Notes: generated by a model not told the origin, from the sequence alone. Positions 27,728 through 38,900 are shown, numbered from the stretch's first letter. The stretch: DNA of 64,000 bases from Luteolibacter flavescens (GCF_025950085.1 NZ_JAPDDS010000020.1:33672-97671), one strand, 5' to 3'. A program made the numbers and translations.

Positions 27728-30700
27728 TCAGAATCCCTCAGCCAGGCGCTTCTCGGAGACCTTCATCTCAGTCCCGATGTCGGGCGCGAAGAGGGACAGG
27801 CGATACTCCTCTAACAGCCAGCCATATTTCCACAGTGCCGGATCGTCCGGGCGGGCGGTCCATGCGATGAACCACGGCTGCCAGAACTTCCGGACGCGCT
27901 CCATCTTCTCCAGATCCTTTACCAGCGGGAGGCTGGTGAGACGACCGATGCGCGAGCGGATGCCGCGCAGGTAGCGGTCGTGGCCACGCAAGCGGGCAAA
28001 GCCGGTGCGCCAGACGAAGCGCGGGCGCAGGAGCCACGCGACCTGCTCTTCCAGATCGGAAGCCACGGCGGAGAGGTTGCGGTCCTTCGCGTTCGCGTGG
28101 ATCCACTGGCGCACGGGGCCGATGGCCTCGAAGGTGGCATCGAGCGACTTGCCGATCGCCGTGGCGGCTTCATACCACCTGCCCTTCGCGTCCTTCGTCC
28201 TCGCGGCGAATTCCGCAGGCGTGGCGATGCGCTTTCCTCCCGCCGCACCTTCCGCTGCCACGGCCATCAGCTCTTCCAGCGTGATGCCCATGCGCGGCAG
28301 TTCCACCTTTGCCATCAGGCCGAGTGGATACTTCTTCTTGAGATACGCGACCTGGTCGGGCTGGGCCAGCATCAGCAGGCGCACCTGCCCGGCACGATGA
28401 GACTCGGCGGCCTCCGCCGACCTGGAAAAAGCGCGCACGCCGACGCTGCTGCCTTCATCGACCAGTGCGGGGAATGCAGGCCCGGCAGAGGTCTCGATGT
28501 GCTCCGGCACCTCGCCCTCCGTCCACGCCTTCATGCCCGTGCGCTCCCACTCGAGATTCGCCGCGGCCTCGAAGCGCTCCTTCACCACCTTGCCCAGCTT
28601 GGCACGGAGCGCCTTCACGTCCTTGCCAAAGGCGATCTCGTTCTCCTCGTCGTCGCAGACCCAGATCTTCGTGACGAGTTCCTCCGGCAGGCGCTCCAGG
28701 TCGAAGTTGCGGGGCTCGACGGTGTAGCCGGAAAACTTCGTCAAGTACTGCGCGAGCCGTACTTCCAGCGGCCCGTCCTTTTCCCGGTACCGCCACTCGT
28801 CGGCGAAGCCGTTCGCGGCCTCGGCCACCGGTTGGCACTCGCGGCGCAGGTCCTTTGGCAGCGAGCGGATCATCCACTCGGCACGCCACGCCATGGCCCC
28901 CGGCACGCCCCAGGACGGGAGCCAGTCGGGCAGCGTCGGGAGCTGGTCGATGTGGACTCCCATGGTCACGCCATCATCCCGCTCGCCGGGCGCGGCGCGG
29001 TAGTAGAGCGCGTATTCCTGGCCGGCATGCTCCAGCCAGTCGGGATAGCCTTCCAGATCGAGCCCTTCGAGATCTTCCAGCACCACGTCCTGCCGCGTCG
29101 CGAGGATCTGGTCCTCGTGCTTGCCGCGCCAGTCGTGGAAGGCCTTCGCCGTGCACATGCCCTGCGGCAGGCGGCTCTCGAAAAACTCCAGCACCGCCTC
29201 CTCGCTCCACAGTCCGCCGGGGCGACGCAGCTTGTGCTCGATGCCCTCGATCTCTTCCTTCAACTCGGCCAGCCGCTCGGCAGCGCGGGACTTCCCCTTC
29301 ACGCCGCCCTGCATGAGGCCCTCACGGACGAAAATCTTCCGTGCGCCCTCGGGATCGATCCGTCCGAAGTGGACACGCCGCCCGGCGACGATCGGCAGGC
29401 CGCCGCACAGCACCGTCTCCTTCGCATAGACCGCGCCGTGCTGCTCGTCCCAGTGGCCGTCGCCGTAGCGCTTCGTGCACAGGTGCGGCGCAACCTGCTC
29501 CACCCATGCGGGATCGATGCGCGCGATGCGCCGGGCCCAGAGACGCGTGGTCTCCACCAGCTCCATCGCCATCACCCAGTCCCAGCGCTTTCCGCCGAAA
29601 AGCCCCGAGCCCGGGAACACCGCGAAGTGCCCGCCCGAGGCACTGCGGTAGGCACGCTCCTCGCGATCCCACAGGCCGAACTGCCGCGGTGCGCCGGCGA
29701 GCAGCGAGCGGTGGAATGCTTCATACGACGCGCCTTTCTCCACGCTCTCCGGCGCGGGCTTCAGTTGCCACTTCAGCTCGCGGTGGACGAGGTCCTTCAG
29801 CTCGTCGTGGACATTCGCCCACTCGGTGACGCGGCGGTAGCTGAGGAAGGCATCGCCGCAGAACTTGCGGAGCTGGTTCCGCTTCCAGCCGCGTCCTTCG
29901 CGGAAGCGCTGGAGATCGAGCCACAGCCGCAGGATCGAGCGGAAGTCGGAATCGGCATCCTTCCACCGCGCGTGGGCGGCATCGGCCTGCTTGATCTTCT
30001 CGGCCGGGCGCTCTTTGGGATCGCTCGATTCCAGCAGAGCCACCACCGGCAGGATCTCCGAGAGACAATGCTCGTGACGCGCCTCCAGCAGCATGCGCGA
30101 CAGGCGCGGATCGACAGGCATGCGCGCCATCGTCCGGCCGGACTCGGTGAGGTTCTTGTCCTTGTCCAGCGCACCGACCTCGCGCAAAGTACGATAACCC
30201 TCGGAGATCGCCTTCGGTGCCGGAGGATCGAGGAAAGGGAAGTCCTCGATATCCGGCAAGCCGAGCGATTTCATCCGGAGGATGACCCCGGCGAGCGAGC
30301 TGCGGCGGATCTCCGGGTCGGTGAATTCCGCGCGCTCGGCGAGATTCTCCTCCGAGTAGAGGCGGACGCACACGCCCTCCCTCACGCGCCCGCAGCGGCC
30401 CTTCCGCTGGCGGGCGCTGGCCTGTGAAACCTCCTCGATCTGCAGGCGCTGCACGCCGCGCGCCGGGCTCCAGCGGCTGACGCGCGCCACACCGCTGTCC
30501 ACCACGCTGACGATGCGCGGGATGGTGAGCGAGGTCTCCGCGACATTCGTGGCGAGGATGATGCGGCGCTTCGAGCCCGGGGAGAAGATGCGCTGCTGGT
30601 CGCCCAGCCCGAGCCGGGCGAAGAGCGGCAGGACTTCCGTATTCCGGTAGCGCCGGCCATCGAGCGCATCGGCACAGTCGCGGATCTCGCGCTCGCCGGG

Positions 30701-31390
30701 CAGGAAGACGAGCACGTCGCCCATGGGATCGACCTCGGTCAGCCAATCGACCGCGCGCGGCACATGGCGGGTCAACTCCTCATCCTCATCCGGCGGCAGG
30801 AAGAACTCCTCCACGCCGAAGGTGCGCCCCTCGGCCTGCAACACTGGCGCGCCATCGAAGAATGCGGCGAAGGAACCCGCATCGAGGGTGGCGGAGGAAA
30901 TGATGATCTTGAGATCCTTCCGCCGCTCCAGCAGGCGCTTCAGATAGCCGAGCAGGAAGTCGATGTTCAGCGAGCGCTCGTGAGCCTCGTCCAGGATGAG
31001 CGCGTCGTACTGCTTGAGATTCGGATCGCCCTGCGTCTCGGCGAGCAGGATGCCGTCCGTCATGAATTTGATGCGCGTCTCCTTCGAGGTCTTGTCCTCG
31101 AAGCGCACTTGGTAGCCAATGAAGCCGCCGAGCTGGCCCTTCAATTCCTCCGCCACCCGCTTCGCGACGCTGGCTGCCGCGATGCGCCGTGGCTGGGTGC
31201 AGCCGATCTTCCCCCGCGTGCCCGCAAGCGCCTCGGCGACCATTTTCGGAAGCTGGGTCGTCTTTCCCGAGCCGGTCTCGCTGACTACCACGACCACCGG
31301 ATTCTCCCGGATCGCGTCCACGATCTCCCGGCGCATGCCGACGACCGGCAAGCTCTCGGGGTAATTCAGCGGCGGCAGCGCGTCCGTCAT
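27728..31390 (-). CDS. hrpA: ATP-dependent RNA helicase HrpA (DEAH box)
   Basis: A 1220-residue DEAH-box helicase, the normal length of HrpA. Motif I is SETGSGKTTQLPK (38-50), Ia is CTQPRRIAA, motif II is ILDEAHERS (DEAH 134-137), motif III is SAT (166-168), and motifs V/VI are TNVAETSLTIP and a RKGRCGR-type box. HA2 and OB-fold regions follow, then the long DUF3418 C-terminal domain characteristic of HrpA. It unwinds RNA in the cytoplasm; in other bacteria it acts in mRNA processing and rescue of stalled ribosomes. It is monocistronic, with 535 bases upstream. Confidence 0.96.
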   Translation of the reverse strand: MTDALPPLNYPESLPVVGMRREIVDAIRENPVVVVVSETGSGKTTQLPKMVAEALAGTRGKIGCTQPRRIAAASVAKRVAEELKGQLGGFIGYQVRFEDKTSKETRIKFMTDGILLAETQGDPNLKQYDALILDEAHERSLNIDFLLGYLKRLLERRKDLKIIISSATLDAGSFAAFFDGAPVLQAEGRTFGVEEFFLPPDEDEELTRHVPRAVDWLTEVDPMGDVLVFLPGEREIRDCADALDGRRYRNTEVLPLFARLGLGDQQRIFSPGSKRRIILATNVAETSLTIPRIVSVVDSGVARVSRWSPARGVQRLQIEEVSQASARQRKGRCGRVREGVCVRLYSEENLAERAEFTDPEIRRSSLAGVILRMKSLGLPDIEDFPFLDPPAPKAISEGYRTLREVGALDKDKNLTESGRTMARMPVDPRLSRMLLEARHEHCLSEILPVVALLESSDPKERPAEKIKQADAAHARWKDADSDFRSILRLWLDLQRFREGRGWKRNQLRKFCGDAFLSYRRVTEWANVHDELKDLVHRELKWQLKPAPESVEKGASYEAFHRSLLAGAPRQFGLWDREERAYRSASGGHFAVFPGSGLFGGKRWDWVMAMELVETTRLWARRIARIDPAWVEQVAPHLCTKRYGDGHWDEQHGAVYAKETVLCGGLPIVAGRRVHFGRIDPEGARKIFVREGLMQGGVKGKSRAAERLAELKEEIEGIEHKLRRPGGLWSEEAVLEFFESRLPQGMCTAKAFHDWRGKHEDQILATRQDVVLEDLEGLDLEGYPDWLEHAGQEYALYYRAAPGERDDGVTMGVHIDQLPTLPDWLPSWGVPGAMAWRAEWMIRSLPKDLRRECQPVAEAANGFADEWRYREKDGPLEVRLAQYLTKFSGYTVEPRNFDLERLPEELVTKIWVCDDEENEIAFGKDVKALRAKLGKVVKERFEAAANLEWERTGMKAWTEGEVPEHIETSAGPAFPALVDEGSSVGVRAFSRSAEAAESHRAGQVRLLMLAQPDQVAYLKKKYPLGLMAKVELPRMGITLEELMAVAAEGAAGGKRIATPAEFAARTKDAKGRWYEAATAIGKSLDATFEAIGPVRQWIHANAKDRNLSAVASDLEEQVAWLLRPRFVWRTGFARLRGHDRYLRGIRSRIGRLTSLPLVKDLEKMERVRKFWQPWFIAWTARPDDPALWKYGWLLEEYRLSLFAPDIGTEMKVSEKRLAEGF

Positions 31391-31423
31391 CGCGCGGGGA
31401 CATAGACGGGGCCGCCCCGCACC

Positions 31424-31513
31424 TCAAGCCCCGGCACGCAATCGTGCCAAGTCCGCCAGATCCTGCGGCCTGCCAGTGGCGGCCTTGTTCGCCACTTCAA
31501 CTATCCGCAAGGG
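31424..31513 (-). pseudogene. Relic of a nucleotidyltransferase-like protein, C-terminal end only
   Basis: The leftward frame ends with VEVANKAATGRPQDLADLARL, a close match to the conserved tail (LIxNKRATGRPQDLADVARL) of small nucleotidyltransferase-like proteins, some of which are antitoxin or abortive-infection partners. The preceding residues in this frame do not resemble the family, and a different frame (31497-31724) is open upstream, so the gene appears truncated or frameshifted. Assignment rests on about 20 residues. Confidence 0.4.
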
Positions 31514-31871
31514 CAATGACCCGGCAGGTGCGCGGAGGCCCCTTGGGCGCATCATCCGCGTCTGGATAGAACAAGGCTCCACGTTCAAGAATGACAGAGA
31601 AGACTTCAAGTGCTTCACGCGGCTCCTCAATCAGCCGGGGAATGCCCTCGGATGACAATGATCGCTTCACCACGACTTTTTCCACGAGGAGAGGAAAGCA
31701 TCCGAGCCCAAGCTGTCGAGCCACAGGGATCTGCCCCTGTCATAAGCCAAAGCCCCCTCCTCCGAATGCCTTCCCCGGACCGCGAACCCATCCGGTTCCG
31801 GGAGACGATGCCTTGCTCGCACCGCGGCATTCTGAAGAAGAGGGCCTTTTTGACCCGGGGCCAAGAGCCCG

Positions 31872-31915
31872 GAAATAGAAAGGCCGCCGCTCCCCCCGAA
31901 CGAGGAACGGCGGCC
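31872..31915 (-). terminator. Rho-independent terminator of the surface-protein gene
   Basis: Stem GGCCGCCG (31882-31889) with CGGCGGCC (31908-31915), loop of 18 bases. Read leftward it is followed by TTTCTATTT. It starts 10 bases after the stop of the large surface protein gene. Confidence 0.7.
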
Positions 31916-31925
31916 GATGCATCAC

Positions 31926-34900
31926 TTACTCGACCGCGGTCACATGAATGCGACCGAAGAGTTTTCCACCCGCGGAATTGGCGGCCGGGATGGTGACCGT
32001 TACACGGTCCGGAGTCGCCGCGTCATCCACGGTGACGGTGACGCCGTTCGCGTAGGTCCCGCCGGTGGCCTCGATCGGGACATCGGTCCACACGGCACCG
32101 AGGTCCGTATTCCACTGCACCAGCAGGGTGGCGAATCCGATGGAGGTCTCCTCGCGGTTGAAGGCGATCGTCAGGCCATTGGCACCGCTGCCCGTGGCGG
32201 TGACGAGGGACGCACCCGATACCTGAGGATTACCGCCCAGCACCCACTCGAGGCCGTTGGCGATGCCATCGCCATCCGGATCCGCTTCGAAGGCGGGGTC
32301 CTTCTGAGGAGTGGAACCATCGAGGCCGTTCGCGGCAGCCCATGTGGAGTAGGGATTGCCCGCGGAGGTGGAGGTCAGCTTCACCTGCGTCGGCGTGTAG
32401 TGGATGGTGAAGGTATTCACCCCCGTGTCCACCGTCGCGCCCTCCGCCAGACCAGCGAAGGTGCCGGTGCGACCGCCCGAGGCATCCACGATCACGATAT
32501 CCGTGCCGGACGGGACGAAGCCGGTGCCGATCTCGCTGAAGGTGAGATTCGCCCCGGTGATGTTTGCCGTGCCGCCTACCTGGAGCTGGCCGCCCGAGTC
32601 CGTTTCGTTGTCGATCATCACGTGGAGCGTCGAGCCGCTGGAGAGCACCGCCGATGCCGCGGCGAAGCTGTCCGCGAAGACATCCCCGGGGGACACCGTC
32701 GCACCGGAGGCCACGGTGAGCGCCGAATTGCTGCCCGCACCACGACCGCCGACGGTGCCGGCAGTGACCTGCGTCGGGCCGTTGTAGCCGTTGAAGCCGT
32801 TCAGCACGAGAGTGCCCGTGCCATTCTTCACGATGCCACCCGCACCATCGATGATGCCGGAAAGGCGCACCGTGTGGGTGGAGGTGTCAAAGGTCGTATT
32901 GCCATTCGTGCCGGTGAGATCCACGTCCAGCGAGGAACTCCAGTTGTCCGCCGCACCGACCGTGCCACCGCCCAGCTCCAGCGCGTAGAAGTCCGGCGAA
33001 CCCGTGGCCGTGGTGATGCCGCCGGCACCGATGGTGAGGCTGCCGCCTTCCAGCGTGTAGGTCGCATTGCCAAAGGCGACATTCGCCCCCAGGTCGAGCT
33101 GGCGGGCCAGCACCGTGCCAGCGGTCTGGGTGAAGACACCCGTGGTTCCCATGCCATTGCCGCCGAGGGCGATGGCGAGGCGCTTGTTCGTGAGGTCGAG
33201 CGTGCCGCCCTTCATCTCGTAGGTGACGGTGGTGCCCGCGGTATTGAGGCTCGCGCCGAGGAACATCTCGCCGCGGTTGGCGGGATTGAAGGTGAAGGTG
33301 CCGCCGTTCTGGACGATCGTGGCGCTGCCGCCATCACGGCCGAATACCGTCGAGTCATTGTAGTTGCCGGTGACATTGATCACGGCTCCGGGCTCAATGG
33401 TCACGGAAGTATTGGACCCGGCGAGATTGCCGAACCAGATCACCGCACCCGCGCCCGTGAAGTTCGTGGTGCCGCTAAAGGTCAGGCTGGCATTCGTGGT
33501 AGCGAGACCCGTGAAGGAATTCGTCCCGCTGAAGGTCCGGGCCGTGGCACCCGCGTCGAGCATGCTGCCATTGAAGGTATTGTTTCCTCCCAGCGTCAGC
33601 GCGCCGGAGCCGGCGGCCAGCGTCAGGTTCCCGGCGACGGTGGACGTGCCATTCAGCGCGACATCCCCGGCGTCGAGCAGCACCGAGCTGCCAAAGACCG
33701 TGGGTGCCGTGATGGTCAGCGCGGAAGTGCCCAGCTTGTGCAAGCCCCCGGACGAGGTGATCGTGCCCGTGCCGCCGAAGGAGTAGGCGTGGGTCGAGTT
33801 GTCCACGAGGATCGAGGCCGTGGAGACATTCGTCGTCACGTTCAGCGCCGGGGTTCCGGAGCCCGCGTTGGCAAAAGTCACCGGATCGCCATCGGCGAAG
33901 GCGGTCGCACCGACGCCATCGTTCCAGACGGTGGAGGAGAAGTCCCACGGATTCGTCGTGCCATTGCCCACCCAGGTCAGGTTGCGGCGGCTGGTTCCCG
34001 AGACCACGTCGGACCAATTCTGGCCGATGCGGATCTCGTCATGCTTCACCGTGCGGCCGTTCACGAAGGCTGCCATGGAGAGACCGTTGAAGGACAGGTC
34101 GCCGCCGTTCGTCTTCAGCACCGTGGGAACGCCCGGCTCGGTGGCGGAGACGGGATTCTGATAGATGCGGATCTCGTCCTGGTTGCCCGCCTTGTAGTCG
34201 ATGCGGACCACGTAGAAATTCACGCCCGTGCTACCGGGTCCGATCAGCGTAGGGGAATTCTGCGGTGTCCGCAGGTTCACCACCGCGCCCGCCGTGTCAT
34301 TGCCGATACCGGCGATGCGGCCCGGGTCGCCGAGGTTGCCGCGGTGGAACTCGAACTCATAGAAGAGGCTCGTGCCGTCCGGCTGCTGGAGGAAGCTCAG
34401 GTAGAGCGTCTTTCCATCCGCTCCGATATTGCCATTGCCATCGATGTATCCGGCGGTGCCGAAGCGTCCGCCCGGCGTGGTGTCCAGGACGCGACCATCA
34501 CGCTTCGCATTCGGAATGAAGGAGCTGTTGGAAAGCGACTGCGCGTCATAGCCGTTCGGCGCATTCGTGCCTGCGACCAGATTGCCGGTCTGGGGATTGC
34601 CGCCGCCGCCGTCCACGGCGGTCCACGGTGCGCCCCAGCCCACGCCGCCGTTCTTGCCGTTCATGTTCGCCACTCCGACGCTGTAGTCGAAGCCCTCGTA
34701 GGCCAGCAGCGTCGCGGGGGTGGTCTGCACCACCACGGTCGCATTCGAGCTGGTGGCCGTTCCTTGGGAATTCGTCGCGACGGCGTGATACGCTCCCGCA
34801 TCGCCCGCCTGCACGTTGTTCAGCGTGAGGGACGTGCCGGTCTGGCCTGTCAGCAGGGTCGCGCCGCGATACCACTGGTAGGTCGGAGCCGGGTGACCGT

Positions 34901-35780
34901 TCGCCGCGGCTGTCAGCGTCACCGTGCCGCCGGTGAATGCCGTGACGGATGCCTGCGGCTGGGAGGCGAAGGTGGGAGCCGACGCCACCGGGATAGTCAC
35001 ATCGCCCCAGGTCTGGCCGATGCGCACTTCATCATGGGAAATGGTGCGGCTGTTGTTGAAGGCACCGAAGGAGATGCCGTTGAAAGACATGTCCGCCGCC
35101 GCGAGTTTCGTCAGCGTGGGTGTCGGCTCGGTCGCCGAGGTCGGATTCTGATAAACGTAAACGTCATCGTTGCCCGCCTTGAAGTCGATGCGGACGACGT
35201 AGAAGTTCACGTTGGTATTGCCCGGCCCAACGAGGGTGTGCGTGCCATTCGGCGCGCGGAGATGCACGTTGTTGCCCCCTTGGTCATTGCCGATGCCGCC
35301 GATGCGGCCGCTATCCCCGAGATTGTCCCGGTGGAACTCGAACTCGTAGTAGGAGCTCGTGCCATTCGCCTGCTGCAGGAAGCTCAGGTAGATCGTCGTG
35401 CCATCGGCACCGATGCGCCCGTTGGCGTCGCGATAACCGCGCAGGCCGAAGGGACCGTTCGCCGAGGTGTCGATGAGGCGGCCGACGCGGCGGTTGTTCG
35501 GAAGCAGGCTGCTGTTGCCGATGGACAGCGCATCGTATCCGGCGGGCGAGCTGGCTCCGGCGGTCATGCTGCCGGTGAGAATGTCGGCGCTGCCGTTGTT
35601 CACGGTCTGCCAGGCACCGTTCCAGCCGGTGCCGCCATTCAGGGTTGTAAGATTGCCGGTGCCGGTTGCGTAGTCGAAGCCTTCATAGGCCAATGGCGCA
35701 GCCTGGAGCGCGAGGGGAGACAAACAACCTGTCAGGACGAAGGTACAGTTCCTGAAGGAATTGGGGTAGGGTCGTTTCAT
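31926..35780 (-). CDS. Large secreted protein with LamG-like modules, Ig-like domain and autotransporter-associated beta-strand repeats
   Basis: A 1284-residue exported protein. After a signal peptide (to about residue 28, ending LQAAPLA) come: a 230-residue module beginning AYEGFDYATG (29-262), an Ig-like domain (266-352, APTYQWYRGATLL), a second copy of the module (357-592, AYEGFDYSVG), then beta-strand repeats of the autotransporter-associated type (about 598-1110, GTGTLVLNGFNGYNGPTQVT and similar). The end has DPDGDGIANGLEWVLGGNP and a beta-sandwich of about 110 residues. The same first and last modules recur at the C-terminus of the adjacent GH32 enzyme. It probably binds polysaccharide at the cell surface. 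It shares a promoter motif with that enzyme gene. Confidence 0.85.
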   Translation of the reverse strand: MKRPYPNSFRNCTFVLTGCLSPLALQAAPLAYEGFDYATGTGNLTTLNGGTGWNGAWQTVNNGSADILTGSMTAGASSPAGYDALSIGNSSLLPNNRRVGRLIDTSANGPFGLRGYRDANGRIGADGTTIYLSFLQQANGTSSYYEFEFHRDNLGDSGRIGGIGNDQGGNNVHLRAPNGTHTLVGPGNTNVNFYVVRIDFKAGNDDVYVYQNPTSATEPTPTLTKLAAADMSFNGISFGAFNNSRTISHDEVRIGQTWGDVTIPVASAPTFASQPQASVTAFTGGTVTLTAAANGHPAPTYQWYRGATLLTGQTGTSLTLNNVQAGDAGAYHAVATNSQGTATSSNATVVVQTTPATLLAYEGFDYSVGVANMNGKNGGVGWGAPWTAVDGGGGNPQTGNLVAGTNAPNGYDAQSLSNSSFIPNAKRDGRVLDTTPGGRFGTAGYIDGNGNIGADGKTLYLSFLQQPDGTSLFYEFEFHRGNLGDPGRIAGIGNDTAGAVVNLRTPQNSPTLIGPGSTGVNFYVVRIDYKAGNQDEIRIYQNPVSATEPGVPTVLKTNGGDLSFNGLSMAAFVNGRTVKHDEIRIGQNWSDVVSGTSRRNLTWVGNGTTNPWDFSSTVWNDGVGATAFADGDPVTFANAGSGTPALNVTTNVSTASILVDNSTHAYSFGGTGTITSSGGLHKLGTSALTITAPTVFGSSVLLDAGDVALNGTSTVAGNLTLAAGSGALTLGGNNTFNGSMLDAGATARTFSGTNSFTGLATTNASLTFSGTTNFTGAGAVIWFGNLAGSNTSVTIEPGAVINVTGNYNDSTVFGRDGGSATIVQNGGTFTFNPANRGEMFLGASLNTAGTTVTYEMKGGTLDLTNKRLAIALGGNGMGTTGVFTQTAGTVLARQLDLGANVAFGNATYTLEGGSLTIGAGGITTATGSPDFYALELGGGTVGAADNWSSSLDVDLTGTNGNTTFDTSTHTVRLSGIIDGAGGIVKNGTGTLVLNGFNGYNGPTQVTAGTVGGRGAGSNSALTVASGATVSPGDVFADSFAAASAVLSSGSTLHVMIDNETDSGGQLQVGGTANITGANLTFSEIGTGFVPSGTDIVIVDASGGRTGTFAGLAEGATVDTGVNTFTIHYTPTQVKLTSTSAGNPYSTWAAANGLDGSTPQKDPAFEADPDGDGIANGLEWVLGGNPQVSGASLVTATGSGANGLTIAFNREETSIGFATLLVQWNTDLGAVWTDVPIEATGGTYANGVTVTVDDAATPDRVTVTIPAANSAGGKLFGRIHVTAVE

Positions 35781-35930
35781 GGGTTTATGCCAAGTTCTCT
35801 CTTGGGAGAGGGGTTACTTCTGGCTCGGTTGGATTGATCCGGACAGGATCGCCGATTTGCCATTCAAGTGATCATTGGGTATCCAGTCATGAGGCGTCGC
35901 AACAACGGAAAAGCCGTGAGCGCCGCTCAT

Positions 35931-35961
35931 TCCTGTCTTGTCAACTTTTGCCAGCCATCAT
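35931..35961 (-). promoter_or_regulatory. Candidate operator A (TTGACAAGACAGGA type)
   Basis: In the 202-base spacer between the multidomain GH32 gene and the surface-protein gene. Leftward strand carries TTGACAAGACAGGA (35931-35944), preceded by ATGATGGCTGG (35951-35961). The same two blocks with the same order and a spacing within one base occur at 39837-39866. It lies about 150 bases upstream of the surface-protein start. TTGACA could also serve as a -35 box, but no good -10 follows. Confidence 0.45.
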
Positions 35962-35982
35962 TACCGATTGCAGGTTTGGGTT

Positions 35983-38900
35983 TTACTCTTCAACTGCGCG
36001 CAGCCGGGCAAACAACTTCCCGTTGTCTGCGTGGTATCCCGGCACATGTACCGTGACCGTGTCTCCACTCGTTGTGACCACCACTCCGCCGGGGTAAGTC
36101 CCGCCTCCCGGCTGGATCGGCACGTCCGTCCAAGTGCCCTCAGCCAAGCCCGTGGACCACTGCAGGACCAGCGACGTATGGGCGGACGCCTCGGGATCGA
36201 GATCGAAGGAGATCGTCAGGCCATCCGCCGCCTCGGCAGTCCAGAGGGCGCTGCCGTCAAATCCGAGCGGGCTGCCGCCGAGCAGCCACTCGATGCCATT
36301 TGGCACGCCGTCGTGATCCGGATCCGCGTCAAAGGAAGCGCTCCCCGCCCCCGCTGCCTCCAGACCGCTCGCACGCGTCCAAGTGATGTAGGGCTTCTCC
36401 GCAATGACCTCCGCCCATGACGTGCCCAAGCGGATCTCGTCATGCGCGACGGTCCGGCCATTCACGAAAGCACCGAAAGAAATACCGTCGAAAGACATGT
36501 CCGCCGCATCCAGCCGGGTCAATGTCGGCTCGCCCGGCTCGGTCGCCGACGTGGGGTTCCGGTAGATGCGGACGTCGTCGTTGCCCGCCTTGAAATCGAT
36601 CCGTACGACGTAGAAGTTCACGTTCGTGTCCCCGGCTCCCATGAGCGTGTGCGTGTTGTTCGGGGCACGCAGGTGGACATTGTTCCCCGTGCGGTCATTC
36701 CCGATGCCCGCGATGCGCCCGTTGTCCCCGAGTCCGCCGCGATGGAACTCGAACTCGTAAAAATAACTCGTGCCGTCCGGCTGCTGGAGAAAGGAAAGAT
36801 AGAGCGTGCTGCCATCTTTCCCGATCCGGCCATTCCCGTCCACCAGCCCGCGGGCACCGAAGGGACCGCCGGGACTCGTATCGAGGAAGCGCCCGACGCG
36901 CCGGCCATTTGGCAAATGACACCTGCCGCCGGTGGACAGCGCGTCATAGCCCGCCGGAGTCCTCGTAGCTCCGGCGAGACTGCCCGCCAGGAGATCCGCG
37001 CTGCCGCTGTCCACCGTGACCCACGGCCCTGCCCAGCCATGCCCGCCATCGCGGCCGGTCACGGACGCGGCACCAGCCGCGTAGTCGAAGCCCTCATAGG
37101 CCAGCGGCCCGGCGGGAAGCGGCGGAGCCACGGCGGACAGCGTCACATTGTCCGCGATGTAGTGCTTCTCCCCATCCATCGCACTCGTGCTCGCGGAAAT
37201 GTTTTTCAGGTCGATGACGGCGAAAACCTCCGTCCCCACGTCCTCGATGCCCGGCGTGAAAACAGCTGTCGATCTCACCGGCGCGACGCCTGCCAAGGAC
37301 GGCAGCGCCACATCGTCAGCCGTCACCGTGCGTGTGCCCGCGGTGCCCAGCAACGTGCCGGCATCACCCGGTACCCCGCTCGTGACTCCCTTGCGGAAGG
37401 AAACGGTCAGCTCGCCGGTGTGGGCGTAGTTGCCCGGGCCATCCGTGATCCTCGCTCCGAGATCCGCGCCGAGCGTGAAGGTCTTTCCTATGTCCGCGAG
37501 CGCGACGTGGCCCAGCGATTGATAGATCCCTGCACGATTCTCACCCGCGGCATTCCTCGCTTTCAGCGAAGCGGCACCCACCCCCGTGAAGTCGGGATAG
37601 CCTGCCGCCTCGGTCAGCGCATTTCCGCTGTCATCCCAGCGCCCCGCGGCACCCGCCCAATCGCCGAAGGCCGTCCAACCCGGAATCGTGCCTTGATACG
37701 TCGCGCCACTAGGAATGCCCTCCTCGAATCCCGGATTTGCCAGCACCTTGGACAGCGGCGTCTCCGGCGTCCACGCCGAGGCGAGCTTCTTCACCGCGAG
37801 CGCATGCACGGTCCCCTGCCCGCCCGAAGCATGGATCGATGGCGTGGAGGTTCCGTTGTTCGGATTCAGGTAATGCGATCCGAACTTTTCGCCATCGAAC
37901 GCGTAGGCCTCGAGGCTCAGCCGGTCGAGCAGCAGCCGCAGCTTCACCCGGCCGGCGCGCGGCTCCACCGCTCCGTCGAACAGCGTGCCCGCGTTTCCAT
38001 TCACATCGGTGAAGGTAAAGGTGCTGTTGGCCACATTGTAGCGGACCGTCGTGCGAGGCAGATCGATCACGACCTGGGTCGCGGTTCCGGGAGAAAACTC
38101 GATCGAGAGATCGACGAGATCCAGCGGTCCTGCCGCCGCGAGCAGATTCGTCGCATCCAGCACCTGCCCTGTCGTCTCATGGGTGGAGGTGACGAGGGCG
38201 GAAATCTCCGGGATGGGATTGGCGCAGAGTCTCACCCCCGCGGGCGTGGTCCGCAGCGTCAGGTCGCAGGGAAATGACATCTGCTGGTTGAAGGGCACGC
38301 CGTAGGCCGCCGAGGAATCCGGCCCGCCATTCATCCAGCCGACCTGCACGACGCGTCCGCCCGGTGCCTGATTGAAACTCTGCGCAGCGTAGAAGCTGCC
38401 GTGGCTCGCCTTGAAGGGTCCCGCCTCGGTGACGAACTGGGTGCCATCGAAGCTGCCGATCTCGTAGTCGAAGCTGGCATCGTAGATCACCCACTTCGTC
38501 TGAGCCGGATTCCCATCCACGGGCAGCGGGAACATGTCCATGCACTCGAAGGCCCAGTCCCGCATGAGGTCGGAAGCGAAGGTCCACTCCTTCAGGTCAG
38601 TGGAGGTGAAGAAGCGGATGCGCCCGGGACCGCTCTGCACCCAGAGGAGCATCACCCATTTCTGCGACGCCTCATGCCAGAAGACCTTCGGGTCACGCTC
38701 GCCCGCGTCGAAGCCTTGGTACGGCACCACCGCCCGGCCTTCATCGTGGTAGTCCCAGGTGACGCCGCCGTCCGTGCTGTAGGCGAGCGCCTGGTAAAAG
38801 GACGAGTGCGCGTAGGTGTAAAAGGCGGCCAGCGTTTTCCGCGAGCTGGTCTGCACGCCGAGGCTGTTGTTGTGATCCACCACCGCGCTGCCCGAAAAGA

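Larger units (their letters stand above)
31391..31925. other. Gap upstream of hrpA with gene relic and terminator
   Basis: 535 bases with no intact gene I can support. It contains the hrpA leader (with a GGGGCCGCCCC palindrome), the relic of a nucleotidyltransferase-like tail at 31424-31513, uninterpretable short frames in the middle, and the terminator at 31872-31915 that belongs to the surface-protein gene to the right. Confidence 0.6.

Noticed and set aside
27980..30427. An 815-codon rightward open frame opposite hrpA
   Set aside because: hrpA has all helicase motifs; the opposite frame has none.
31591..31996. Short rightward frames in the gap upstream of hrpA
   Set aside because: Low-complexity Pro/Arg/Ser composition, overlap the terminator, no motif or start signal.
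31917..35837. A 1306-codon rightward open frame opposite the surface protein
   Set aside because: The leftward frame has a signal peptide, Ig domain and repeats; the rightward one is a by-product of codon bias.
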